Part shown: in pieces, positions 26,301-33,941 of the stretch
Layout: the number at the start of each line of letters is the position of its first letter
Position numbering within the stretch: position 1 is the stretch's first letter
Origin: Nitrospirota bacterium
Lineage (GTDB): Bacteria; JACPQY01
DNA length: 64,000 nucleotides
Direction of reading: 5' to 3'
Assembly: GCA_016190245.1 (NCBI GenBank)
Contig: JACPQY010000011.1
Coordinates: 1 to 64,000 of the forward strand
Notes under the pieces: generated by a model
What the model saw: only the letters and a program-made list of their open reading frames with translations
The model's database searches: none
Told to the model about the DNA's origin: nothing
Position numbers and translations under genes: made by a program

Positions 26301-28387
26301 AACAAGGGATCGGCGTCCTCCACACCCTCCTTCTGAAAAAGAAGACCTACCGCTCGCTCGTGTGCGGCGATAGCGCCTGCATGGGCTGCGGTGAGAAAAC
26401 CGCCACGCACCTCATCGTCTCGGCCGTTGAAGCGGCGATGCAGGACCGCGTGGAGAGGTTCGTGAAACACCTCGATGAGCTTCTGGCCGGCCTCCAGGCC
26501 AAAACCGGCAGTCTCCCCGTGGAGGGCGCCGACGTCCGGACCGGCTCCGGGGCCCCCGTGCGTGCGGACGTCGATCTCCCGGGTGAGCCTCAACGGCGCC
26601 TCGACCGAATCCGTAGACTCCAAGAGCAGCTCAAGGATCTCAAGTGGCGCTACACGAACGGCCCGAGCGGGCGCGGGCGCGCCGCCCTTGGGATCGCGAA
26701 TGCCACGGGCTGCTCGAGCATCTGGGGCAGCACGTTCCCCTACAACCCGTACCCGTATCCCTGGGTGAATCACCTCTTCCAGGACTCCCCCTCGATCGCC
26801 ATCGGACTCTTCGAAGGCCTTATGCGCAAGATGGCGGACGCCTTCGCCGCCATCCGCCGCGCGGAGCTCGAAATCAAGGACGGGTACGATCCCTCCGTCC
26901 ACGAGAAGGAGTTCGCGGCCTTCGATTGGCAGAAGTTCACGGACGACGAGTTCATGCTCTGTCCGCCGATCTTTGCCATCGGCGGCGACGGGGCGATGCT
27001 GGACATCGGCTTCCAGAACCTCTCGCGCCTTCTCGCCTCCGGCAAACCCCTGCGCGTGATCGTGCTCGACACGCAGGTGTACTCGAACACCGGCGGTCAG
27101 GCCTCGACGGCGACCTTTGCGGGCCAGGTGGCGGACATGGCCGCCTTCGGCGGCGCCCAGCACGGCAAGACCGAGCAGCGCAAGGAGCTGAGCCTCCTCG
27201 CGATCGCCCACCGCGGGGCCTATGTCCTCCAAAGCTCGCAGGCCCTCCCATCGCACCTCATCGGCGGCGTCCTCCGCGGGCTCCACTCCCGGCGCCCCGC
27301 GGTGTTCAACATCTACACGCCCTGCCAACCGGAGCACGGCCTGCCGGACGACGGCTCCGAGAATGCGGCGAGGCTGGCGCTCGAAAGCCGGGCCTTCCCG
27401 TTCCTCATCTACGACCCGGATGGGGGCCCTTCCCTGGCGGACCGGCTGGACCTGGCGAGGAACCCGGACGCGGAGGCCCAGTGGCCGGCGTACAAGCTGG
27501 AGTACGTGGACGAGAAAGGCGAGAGCAAAACGATGTCGCTTCCGATGACCACGGCGGACTGGGCCGCGACGGAGATGCGCTTCGCGAAGCACTTCAAGAA
27601 GATCGCACCCGACACGCCGGCCGACCGCCTGGTGCCTTTCCACGAGTTCATCGCCCTGAAGACGAGCGACCGGGAGGGCAAGACTCCGTTCATCTACACA
27701 CTCAATGCGCAGAAGCGCCTCGACAAGCGCAGCGTGTCGCCCGAGATCGTCCGCCTGACCGAGGACCGGATGCATCTATGGGCCGAGCTCAAGGAGATGG
27801 CCGGGTTGAGCCCGGCCACGAAGGTTCGAGACGCCGTGGGAAAGGAAATCCAGGCGAAATACGAGCAGCAGCTCGCCGTCGCCCGCAAGGAGGCCGAGAC
27901 CGCACGCGCCACTTCGGAGGAAGAGACCGTCAAGCGGATCGTACAGGGCCTCTTGTCCTCGGCGGCGCCTCAGAGCGCGCCCGCGAAGCAACCCGCAGCG
28001 GCCGCCGCCGCGCCCGCGCCCAAGCCTGCCGCGCCCAAGGCCCCCCCCGCTTCCTCTCGCGGCAACGGGGCCTCCGTCGAGCCTCAAACCGCTCCCGTGC
28101 CTGCGGCCGCTGCCGCCGCTCCCAAGGCCGAGGCCGCGTCTTCCGAACCCCACATCGATTCGGCGCTGTGCACAACATGCGATGAATGCACCCGGCTCAA
28201 CCCGCGGATGTTCGTCTACAACGCGGACAAGCAGGCCTACATCAAGGACCCCCGCGCGGGGACCTACCAGGAACTGGTGCGCGCGGCCGAGTTGTGTCCC
28301 GCCTCCATCATCCACCCGGGAACGCCGCTCAACCCGAGCGAGAAAGACCTGGACCAGTGGACCAAGCGAGCCGAACCGTTCCGGTAG
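23309..28387 (+). CDS. Giant pyruvate:ferredoxin oxidoreductase with C-terminal ferredoxin domain
   Basis: About 1692 residues from the ATG at 23309, chosen because AAGGAGG lies seven bases before it; the open frame begins at 23213. Domain order: alpha/pyrimidine domain (GAYPITPSTQMGE near residue 65), middle transketolase-like domain, and gamma domain. A two-cluster ferredoxin domain has CTGCGQCWVQCPD at about 809 and CKGCMLCVEVCPD at about 946. The TPP domain has CMGCGEK at about 1024, NATGCSSIWG, GGDGAMLDIG at about 1225 and YSNTGGQAS. Usual NifJ-type enzymes are about 1170-1200 residues. Here an Ala/Pro-rich linker (about 1555-1615) leads to an extra single-cluster ferredoxin domain with cysteines at about 1621, 1624, 1627 and 1663. 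It converts pyruvate and CoA to acetyl-CoA, CO2 and reduced ferredoxin. It sits 20 bases before nuoA, which suggests electron delivery to complex I. Confidence 0.92.
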   Translation: MKRAEAKLSEGVERPSPAVARESGKGVTKTEGSKPKYPGTLQAMDGTTAVVAMETAASEAAGAYPITPSTQMGEGWAEAAAEGRPNVFGRRLIFFEPEGEHAAAAVTAGLSLVGLRSANFSAGQGIAYMHESLYAAVGKRLTYVLNVAARAMTKHALNIHCAHDDYHAVDDTGFFQLFAKNAQEAADLNLIAHRLAELALNPGLIAQDGFLTSHVLETLHLPEPELVREFLGAPEDMIESPTPAQKLIFGEHRRRIPELFDLDKPAVLGSAQNQESYAQGVAAQRPFFFDHVAGLADRAFDEFARLTGRHYARTTGYRVEDAEYIILAQGSVIPTAEVLCDRLREEGRIRAGVVNLTMFRPFPADLITYLLKGKRGVAVLERVDQPLAVDPPMMREVRSAILKALENGRATKDRRPHPSLAAYRPEDAPEFYSGCFGLGSHEVQSGDLVAALENMLPGGHGRRQFYLGIDFIREGTRHKQLAEWQDKIRKFYPHVADLSLPTSGEIHLMPKDALALRIHSVGGWGAITMGKNLALLMFEMLGLHIKANPKYGSEKKGQPTTFSAVASSEPIRPNGELRRVDVVLSPDPNSFLHSNPLAGLRAEGTLVLQSDREPEAAWQRLPRWARQTIREQRIQLFVLDGFKIAQAEASDPDLRYRMQGAAFQGAFLRITPLMGRHGISEQSLFERIRHQLEEKFGSRGPRVVEDNFRVVRRGYDEVREINWASVGDAKAEEERHGVDIVWQGPPSAMDGEVADPHRFLGQVCELYRSGEDPIAEPFSTLGAIPAATGALRDLSGIRLEVPQFVAENCTGCGQCWVQCPDAAIPGLVVEIESLLETGARLANKNGGELARFKTLLQPLANEIRTTLTKEPFVTFRDLLCKAYVRVAPALDLKPEDRTALNGEFDAVASIIADLPLAQTSAFFSIPERKEARSGGLLAVTVNPYACKGCMLCVEVCPDNALVRARQEDHLLDPMRHQWAVWDELPDTPNRFLKVRDMKQGIGVLHTLLLKKKTYRSLVCGDSACMGCGEKTATHLIVSAVEAAMQDRVERFVKHLDELLAGLQAKTGSLPVEGADVRTGSGAPVRADVDLPGEPQRRLDRIRRLQEQLKDLKWRYTNGPSGRGRAALGIANATGCSSIWGSTFPYNPYPYPWVNHLFQDSPSIAIGLFEGLMRKMADAFAAIRRAELEIKDGYDPSVHEKEFAAFDWQKFTDDEFMLCPPIFAIGGDGAMLDIGFQNLSRLLASGKPLRVIVLDTQVYSNTGGQASTATFAGQVADMAAFGGAQHGKTEQRKELSLLAIAHRGAYVLQSSQALPSHLIGGVLRGLHSRRPAVFNIYTPCQPEHGLPDDGSENAARLALESRAFPFLIYDPDGGPSLADRLDLARNPDAEAQWPAYKLEYVDEKGESKTMSLPMTTADWAATEMRFAKHFKKIAPDTPADRLVPFHEFIALKTSDREGKTPFIYTLNAQKRLDKRSVSPEIVRLTEDRMHLWAELKEMAGLSPATKVRDAVGKEIQAKYEQQLAVARKEAETARATSEEETVKRIVQGLLSSAAPQSAPAKQPAAAAAAPAPKPAAPKAPPASSRGNGASVEPQTAPVPAAAAAAPKAEAASSEPHIDSALCTTCDECTRLNPRMFVYNADKQAYIKDPRAGTYQELVRAAELCPASIIHPGTPLNPSEKDLDQWTKRAEPFR

Positions 28388-28407
28388 CGCGTCGGTAGCC
28401 TCCATCC

Positions 28408-28896
28408 ATGAGCCCCCGTCTCTCGTTTGACCTCGCCGTTGTCTTTGGCTTCCTCCTCGTCAGCGCCGCGCTGCTGTGGGTCCTCCTCGCGTTCGGCAAG
28501 CTCGTGCGGATGCGAAGGCCGATCGGCGACAAGCTGACGACCTACGAGTGCGGTGAACGGCCGTTCGGCTCGGCGTGGTTCAGCTTCAACAACCGCTTCT
28601 ACGTCATCGCGCTCGTTTTCGTGGCGTTCGACGTGCAGGTGGCGCTGGCGGTGCCGGCGGTCGTGGTGTTCCGCCGCCTCCTCCAGGGAGAGGGGGCCGG
28701 CCTCGTGTTCGGAGTCTTGTTCGTCTACCTCGGCCTCATGATGCTGGCGCTGGCCTACGTCTGGCGGCACGGCGACCTGGGCTGGGTGCGCGAGCTGCGC
28801 AACAGAGGGCCTGCGGCCGCGGATCCGCGCGAGGCCGCAACCGTGCCCGCGCCTGCGGTCAACGAGGCGCCCGAGCAGGCGGGAGGAAATGCCTGA
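28408..28896 (+). CDS. nuoA: Complex I subunit A
   Basis: 162 residues with three membrane helices. The conserved loop YECGERPFGSAWFSFNNRFYVIALVFVAFDVQVA contains the Cys and Asp of the quinone-channel loop. It is one of the small membrane subunits at the junction with the hydrophilic arm. The C-terminal 40 residues are an Ala/Pro-rich extension (RGPAAADPREAATVPAPAV) beyond the normal family length of about 120-145. First gene of the nuoABCDHIJKLMN run, 20 bases after the pyruvate oxidoreductase. Confidence 0.95.
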   Translation: MSPRLSFDLAVVFGFLLVSAALLWVLLAFGKLVRMRRPIGDKLTTYECGERPFGSAWFSFNNRFYVIALVFVAFDVQVALAVPAVVVFRRLLQGEGAGLVFGVLFVYLGLMMLALAYVWRHGDLGWVRELRNRGPAAADPREAATVPAPAVNEAPEQAGGNA

Positions 28897-28897
28897 G

Positions 28898-29479
28898 ATG
28901 GACCCGTACATCGAACGCAGCCCCGACGGCGCCGTCGCCATCGGCACGCTCGACTCGCTCCTGAATCTCGCCCGCAAGAACAGCGAGTGGTACCTGCTGT
29001 TCGCCACCGCCTGCTGCGGCATCGAGCTGATGCAGACGGGTGGACCGCGCACCGACGCCGATCGCTTCGGATTCGTGTTTCGGCCGACCCCCCGCCAGGC
29101 GGACACCATCATCCTGGCCGGGACGATCACGTACAAGATGGCGAGCCGGGTGCGCCTGTTGTACGAGCAGATGGCCGAGCCGAGGTACGTCATCTCCATG
29201 GGCTCGTGCGCGAATACCGGCGGTCCCTTCTACGACAGCTACCCCGTCGTCAAGGGCGGCGACCTGATCCTCCCGGTGGACGTCTACGTCGCGGGCTGTC
29301 CGCCGCGGCCGGAGGCGCTCATCGAGGCACTCATGCTCGTCCAGGACAAGATGGCGCGCGAGCCGTGGCTCAGGAAGGCGCGCGGCCGCTGGCCGGACCC
29401 CAAAGACCCCTGGCCGCAGCCCTCCGCGGTCCTCGGTTCATGCGCCGCCGCGGCCAAGGGACCGACGCCGAAGGGATAG
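28898..29479 (+). CDS. nuoB: Complex I subunit B (N2 cluster)
   Basis: About 193 residues. GGGAGG lies 11 bases before the ATG at 28898 but only two bases before the ATG at 28889, so the later one is preferred. All hallmarks of NuoB are present: ATACCGIELMQ with the paired cysteines of cluster N2, PRQADTIILAGTITYKMA, ISMGSCANTGGPFYDSYPVVKG and YVAGCPPRPEALIEAL. N2 is the last cluster before quinone, so the core electron path is intact even though the NADH module is missing. The tail after residue 150 is Pro/Lys-rich. Confidence 0.96.
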   Translation: MDPYIERSPDGAVAIGTLDSLLNLARKNSEWYLLFATACCGIELMQTGGPRTDADRFGFVFRPTPRQADTIILAGTITYKMASRVRLLYEQMAEPRYVISMGSCANTGGPFYDSYPVVKGGDLILPVDVYVAGCPPRPEALIEALMLVQDKMAREPWLRKARGRWPDPKDPWPQPSAVLGSCAAAAKGPTPKG

Positions 29480-29486
29480 GGATGAG

Positions 29487-30011
29487 GTGAAACCCGAAGA
29501 GATCCGAGACAAACTCACCGCTTCACTCGGGGCCGCCGAATACACTCCCGGGCCTGGCGATGCGGCCATCACCGTGCCGGTGGACAGGTGGCACGAGGCG
29601 GCAACCGTTCTGCGCCGCGACCCCGACCTGGACTTCGACTTCCTGCGCAGTCTCTCGGGCGTCGACAGGCCCGCGGTGGGCAAGATCGAGGTGGTCTGTC
29701 ACCTCCTGAGCTACCGCCACCGCCACACCATCGTCCTCAAGACAGGGATCGACCGATCCGCGCCCGCCGTCCCCACTCTCAGCGACGTGTGGCCCGCAGC
29801 CAACTGGCACGAGCGCGAGCTGTACGACCTCTTCGGCGTGAACGTCACCTCGCACCCGGACCTGCGGCGCCTTCTGCTCCCCGAGGATTGGGTCGGCCAC
29901 CCCCTCCGCAAAGACTACAAGGAGCCCGACTCCTACCGCGGCATCCCCATGCAGCGGCCCCAAACGGCCGCGGAGGCCGTCACGCCACCCGCGGCGCCGG
30001 AGAAGCCCTGA
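29487..30011 (+). CDS. nuoC: Complex I subunit C
   Basis: 174 residues from a GTG at 29487. It carries the 30-kDa subunit pattern FDFLRSLSGVDRPAVGK, LSDVWPAANWHERELYDLFGV and LLPEDWVGHPLRKDYKEPD. It is separate from nuoD, not fused. The stop overlaps the nuoD start (TGATG). It is part of the quinone-reducing connecting arm. Confidence 0.94.
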   Translation: MKPEEIRDKLTASLGAAEYTPGPGDAAITVPVDRWHEAATVLRRDPDLDFDFLRSLSGVDRPAVGKIEVVCHLLSYRHRHTIVLKTGIDRSAPAVPTLSDVWPAANWHERELYDLFGVNVTSHPDLRRLLLPEDWVGHPLRKDYKEPDSYRGIPMQRPQTAAEAVTPPAAPEKP

Positions 30012-31135
30012 TGGCCGTCGCCATCCCGCACCGCGAAGAGCTGATGCTCAACATGGGGCCGCATCACCCCTCCACGCACGGGGTGCTGCGCTTCATTCTG
30101 CACACGGATGGCGAGGTCATGCGCAAGGCCGTGCCGGACGTCGGCTATCTGCACCGGGGCATCGAAAAGATCGCCGAGCGCCAACCCTTCGCAGGTTTCG
30201 TGCCGTTCACCGATCGCGTCAACTATCTCGAGGCGATCTTCGCCAATCAGGCCTACGCCTTGGCGGTCGAGCGGCTCGCCGGCATCCAAGTGCCGCCGCG
30301 CGCGGAGTATCTCCGCGTCATCGCCGCGGAGCTCAATCGCATCGCGAGCCACCAGATCTCGATCGGCTCCGTCTCCATGGACATCGGCGCGTACACCCCC
30401 TTCCTCTACCTGCTGCGCGAGCGGGAGAAGATCAACGATCTCTTCGAGGCCCTGTGCGGCCAGCGGCTCACCTTCAACTACCTGCGCCTCGGCGGCGTCG
30501 CGTTCGACGTCAAGGACGAGTGGTTGCGTCGCCTGGAGGCCTTCCTCGATCATTTCGAGCCGGCGATCGACGAGTTCAACTCTCTCATTTCCGCCAACGA
30601 AATCTTCGTGAAACGCCTCGCGCACGTTGCGCCGATCTCCGCGGCGGACGCCGTGGGCTACGGCCTCGTCGGCCCCAACCTGCGCGCGAGCGGGGTGGAT
30701 TGGGACCTCAGGCGCGACCAGCCCTACGGCATCTACCCCGAGCTGGAATTCGACGTGCCGGTCGGCAGGGGCATTCGGGGCGAAGTCGGCGACTGCTACG
30801 ACCGCTTCTGGCTGCGTGTGGAGGAGATGCGCCAGAGCTGCCGCCTCCTGCGCCAGGCCGTGGCCAAGCTCCCGGCGGGAGACGTCTGCGCCAAGGTCCT
30901 CCGCAAGCTCAAACTTCCCGCAGGGGAGGCCTACGGCTGCGTCGAGGGGGCGCGCGGCGAGCTCGGTTTCTACGTGGTGACTGACGGCACCGACAAACCC
31001 TACCGCGTCAAGATCCGCTCGGGTTCGTTTGCGGCCCTGAGCATCATCGAACATCTCAGCCGCGGCTTGATGATCGCCGATCTCGTTGCGGTCATCGCCA
31101 CATTGGACGTCCTCGCGCCGGAGATGGACCGCTGA
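30011..31135 (+). CDS. nuoD: Complex I subunit D
   Basis: 374 residues from the ATG at 30011, which overlaps the nuoC stop; the longer frame starting at 29588 is a shadow of nuoC. Family hallmarks: MGPHHPSTHGVLRFILHTDGE with the quinone-site His, VGYLHRGIEKIAE, SIGSVSMDIGAYTPFLYLLRERE and the C-terminal IATLDVLAPEMDR. It forms the quinone pocket with NuoB. The enzyme core appears complete. Confidence 0.96.
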   Translation: MAVAIPHREELMLNMGPHHPSTHGVLRFILHTDGEVMRKAVPDVGYLHRGIEKIAERQPFAGFVPFTDRVNYLEAIFANQAYALAVERLAGIQVPPRAEYLRVIAAELNRIASHQISIGSVSMDIGAYTPFLYLLREREKINDLFEALCGQRLTFNYLRLGGVAFDVKDEWLRRLEAFLDHFEPAIDEFNSLISANEIFVKRLAHVAPISAADAVGYGLVGPNLRASGVDWDLRRDQPYGIYPELEFDVPVGRGIRGEVGDCYDRFWLRVEEMRQSCRLLRQAVAKLPAGDVCAKVLRKLKLPAGEAYGCVEGARGELGFYVVTDGTDKPYRVKIRSGSFAALSIIEHLSRGLMIADLVAVIATLDVLAPEMDR

Positions 31136-31138
31136 GCC

Positions 31139-32422
31139 ATGCAGCTCCTCGCCGAACGCATCGCAACGTGGCTCGGGATGGAGGGCTTACCCCGCCAGGC
31201 GGTCGTGGCCGGAGTCGTCCTGGTGGTGGCGCTCGTCGTCGCGACGGTCGTCCTCACCATCGCCGGGATCCTCACCTGGGCTGAGCGCCGCGTGGCCGGC
31301 CGCACGCAAAGCCGCGTTGGCCCCAACCGCGTCGGGCCACTCGGTTTCCTCCAGTGGGTCGCCGATGGCATCAAGCTCATCACCAAAGAAGACGTCATCC
31401 CGGCGGCAGCCGACCGGACGCTCTTTCGCCTGGCGCCGTACCCGGTCATCGTCGGCATCTTTGCCGCCTTTGCTTCCGTTCCGTTCGGACAGAAACTCAT
31501 CGCTGCCGATCTGAATGTGGGCGTTCTGTACCTGATGGCCATCACGTCGCTCGTGGTCGTCGGCGTGCTCATGGCCGGCTGGGCCTCGAACAACAAGTGG
31601 GCCCTGCTGGGCGGGGTTCGGTCCGCGGCCCAGATCGTCTCCTACGAGGTGCCGTCCGTGCTCGCGGCGCTCTCCGTGGTGCTGCTCGCGGGGACGCTGT
31701 CCCTGCAGGGCATCATCGGCAAGCAGGGCGGCTGGCCGTGGGAGTGGTACCTCTTCTACAACCCGTTCACGTTCGTCGCCTTCTTCCTGTTCTTCACGTC
31801 CGCGGTGGCCGAGGGTAACCGCACGCCCTTCGACCTCCCCGAGGCCGAAAGCGAGCTCGTGGCCGGCTACAACGTCGAGTACTCGGGGATGCGCTTCGCA
31901 GGCTTCTTCCTCGGCGAGTTCGCCAACGTGTACCTGCTGAGCGCCATTGCCACCGCGCTGTTCTTCGGCGGCTGGCAGATCCCGGGAGTGACGCCCGACA
32001 TGCAGGCGGCTTCACCCGTGTGGCAGGCCGTGGGCGTCGGCCTGTTCGCGCTCAAGGCCGGCACGGGGGCCTTTGTCGTTCTGTGGCTGCGGTGGACCAT
32101 GCCGCGACTGCGCGTGGATCAGCTCATGGGCCTCTGCTACCGCTACCTCCTGCCGCTCTCCTTCGCGATGCTGCTCGGCAATGCCGCCTATGTGTGGCTC
32201 GTTCCCCAATGGGCCGCCTGGGTTGTGCAGGGGGCGACGACCACCGTGGGGTTGGCGGTCGCCGGGGTATTCGTCAGGCGCGTGTTCTATCACATCCGGC
32301 ACGTGGGGGATGACGTGAGCCTCGACCTGGCCCGCGGCGAATCGGGCACGTTTGATCCCCAATTGCAGGTGCGCGTCTACGGCGCCTTCCGTCGCCGACA
32401 CGCCGGGGACTCCGCCTCATGA
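31139..32422 (+). CDS. nuoH: Complex I subunit H
   Basis: 427 residues, about eight or nine membrane helices. Conserved loops are WAERRVAGRTQSRVGPNRVGP, WASNNKWALLGGVRSAAQIVSYEVP and EGNRTPFDLPEAESELVAGYNVEYSGM. This subunit lines the quinone entry and couples it to the proton channels. It is some 80 residues longer than usual, with an extra membrane segment and a basic tail after about residue 340. The stop overlaps nuoI as ATGA. Confidence 0.95.
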   Translation: MQLLAERIATWLGMEGLPRQAVVAGVVLVVALVVATVVLTIAGILTWAERRVAGRTQSRVGPNRVGPLGFLQWVADGIKLITKEDVIPAAADRTLFRLAPYPVIVGIFAAFASVPFGQKLIAADLNVGVLYLMAITSLVVVGVLMAGWASNNKWALLGGVRSAAQIVSYEVPSVLAALSVVLLAGTLSLQGIIGKQGGWPWEWYLFYNPFTFVAFFLFFTSAVAEGNRTPFDLPEAESELVAGYNVEYSGMRFAGFFLGEFANVYLLSAIATALFFGGWQIPGVTPDMQAASPVWQAVGVGLFALKAGTGAFVVLWLRWTMPRLRVDQLMGLCYRYLLPLSFAMLLGNAAYVWLVPQWAAWVVQGATTTVGLAVAGVFVRRVFYHIRHVGDDVSLDLARGESGTFDPQLQVRVYGAFRRRHAGDSAS

Positions 32423-33102
32423 GGGCGTTCATCGAGTACTTCGCCGCCATCGGGCGGACGGTGGTGACCCTGGGGGACGGGCTCGCGGTGACGGGCTCGT
32501 ATTTCCTGCGTCGCCCGGTGACCCTTCAGTATCCGGACCGGACGGAGAAACCCATGGTGGCGCTTCTCCCAGAGCGATCGCGCGGCATGCTCGAGGTGGA
32601 CCTCGACCGCTGCCCGGGCTGCACCGCGTGTGAGACGGCCTGCCCTATCGGCTGTATCCGCATCGAAGTCTCCAAAGGCAAGCCCCGCCTGATCACCCGC
32701 TTCGACATTGATCTCGGCAGGTGCATGAACTGCGGCCTGTGCTCGGAACCCTGCCCCACGGAGTGCCTGAAACACACGAAGGAGTTCGAGGGCGGCATGT
32801 ACAAGCCCGACCTGCTGCTCATTCACTTTGTCGAGCAGCCGGTGCCCGTGGCCCCCGTGAAGAAAGGCGAGCCGGGTCCGCCGCCGAAACCCCTGGGCTC
32901 CATCCTCCGCCGCCTGCTCACCGATCCCTACGGTCGCAAGCGCCCTGCGCCGGCACCCGCGCCGGCCGCAGCGGCGAGCGCCCCGGCCCCTCCGGTGGCC
33001 GTTGCGGCTCCGCAGCCGGTGTCCGCGAGCACGCCTCCGGTGTCGGCGACGCCAAGCGCGGCTCCCCCTTCGACGCCGGCCACATCCGGAGGGCCCTCAT
33101 GA
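32419..33102 (+). CDS. nuoI: Complex I subunit I (8Fe ferredoxin-like)
   Basis: 227 residues. Two 4Fe-4S motifs are intact: CPGCTACETACP (about residue 67) and CMNCGLCSEPCP (about residue 105), for clusters N6a and N6b. In this NuoEFG-less enzyme these are the outermost clusters and so the likely entry point for ferredoxin electrons. A Pro/Ala/Val-rich tail of about 60 residues follows (after about 165), resembling the Ala/Pro linker of the pyruvate oxidoreductase. The stop overlaps nuoJ as ATGA. Confidence 0.95.
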   Translation: MRAFIEYFAAIGRTVVTLGDGLAVTGSYFLRRPVTLQYPDRTEKPMVALLPERSRGMLEVDLDRCPGCTACETACPIGCIRIEVSKGKPRLITRFDIDLGRCMNCGLCSEPCPTECLKHTKEFEGGMYKPDLLLIHFVEQPVPVAPVKKGEPGPPPKPLGSILRRLLTDPYGRKRPAPAPAPAAAASAPAPPVAVAAPQPVSASTPPVSATPSAAPPSTPATSGGPS

Positions 33103-33620
33103 CGTATCTCAGCCTCCCCGATCTCGTCTTCTACGGTGTCGCCGCCGTGAGTGTGACCAGCGCCGCTTTCGCGGTCTTCTCGCGCAACATCGTGCGCGCC
33201 GTCTTCTCGCTGCTGGCCACCTTCTTCGGCGTCGCCGTGATCTACGGTATGCTCGCGGCCGACTTCGTGGCCGTCGTACAGGTCATGGTCTATGTGGGCG
33301 GCATCCTCGTCCTCATGCTCTTCGCCGTGATGCTGACGAGCCAAATCGAGAACGTGGAGCGATCCAACCCGGCCGGCGGCTGGGGCTTTGCCTTGCTCCT
33401 CGGTATCGCCGTGTGTGTCCTCCTGGTCTCGGTGGCGATCGAGGCGCCCTGGCGGCAGGTGACTCCTCCCGCCGAGGCGACACCCACGACCGTCGCCCTG
33501 GGCGAGGCCCTGCTCGGGCCCCTCGTCCTGCCGCTCGTCACCGTGGGTCTCCTGCTCCTGGGCACGGTCATCGGGGCCGTCACACTCACGCGTCGCCGGA
33601 ACGATCCTGGAGTGAACTAG
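33099..33620 (+). CDS. nuoJ: Complex I subunit J
   Basis: 173 residues, five membrane helices, from the ATG at 33099 overlapping the nuoI stop; the frame continuing back to 32721 is a shadow of nuoI. The typical loop FFGVAVIYGMLAADFVAVVQVMVYVGGILVLMLFAVML is present. This helix (TM3) contains the pi-bulge region in characterised complexes. Membrane-arm subunit next to NuoK. Confidence 0.94.
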   Translation: MTYLSLPDLVFYGVAAVSVTSAAFAVFSRNIVRAVFSLLATFFGVAVIYGMLAADFVAVVQVMVYVGGILVLMLFAVMLTSQIENVERSNPAGGWGFALLLGIAVCVLLVSVAIEAPWRQVTPPAEATPTTVALGEALLGPLVLPLVTVGLLLLGTVIGAVTLTRRRNDPGVN

Positions 33621-33932
33621 GTGGCGCAGGTCGGCCTCCAGCACTTCCTCGTTGTGGCGGCACTGCTGTTCGCTCTCGGAATCGTTTGCGTCGTCACCCG
33701 CCGGAACGCCGTTGCCGTGCTCATCGGAATCGAGCTGCTCCTGAACGCCGCGGGCATCAACGTCGTCGCCTTTGCCCGCTACGGCGGCAACCTCCTCGCC
33801 GGCTCGGCCTTCGCCCTGTTCATCATCGCGCTCGCGGCGGCCGAGGCGGTGGTCGGTCTGGCGCTCATCTTCGCCATCCACCGGCGGTTGCGGTCGGTTG
33901 ATCTCGAACAAACCGAGACGCTCAAGGGATAG
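33621..33932 (+). CDS. nuoK: Complex I subunit K
   Basis: 103 residues, three membrane helices, from a GTG immediately after the nuoJ stop. The pattern VLIGIELLLNAAGINVVAFARY carries the conserved membrane Glu of helix 2, and AAAEAVVGLALIFAIHRR the Glu of helix 3. The length is exactly that of the family. Confidence 0.94.
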   Translation: MAQVGLQHFLVVAALLFALGIVCVVTRRNAVAVLIGIELLLNAAGINVVAFARYGGNLLAGSAFALFIIALAAAEAVVGLALIFAIHRRLRSVDLEQTETLKG

Positions 33933-33941
33933 TCAACCGCC

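Noticed and set aside
25061..27775. 904-codon open frame on the minus strand
   Set aside because: Shadow of the pyruvate oxidoreductase gene; a product of GC-rich codon usage.
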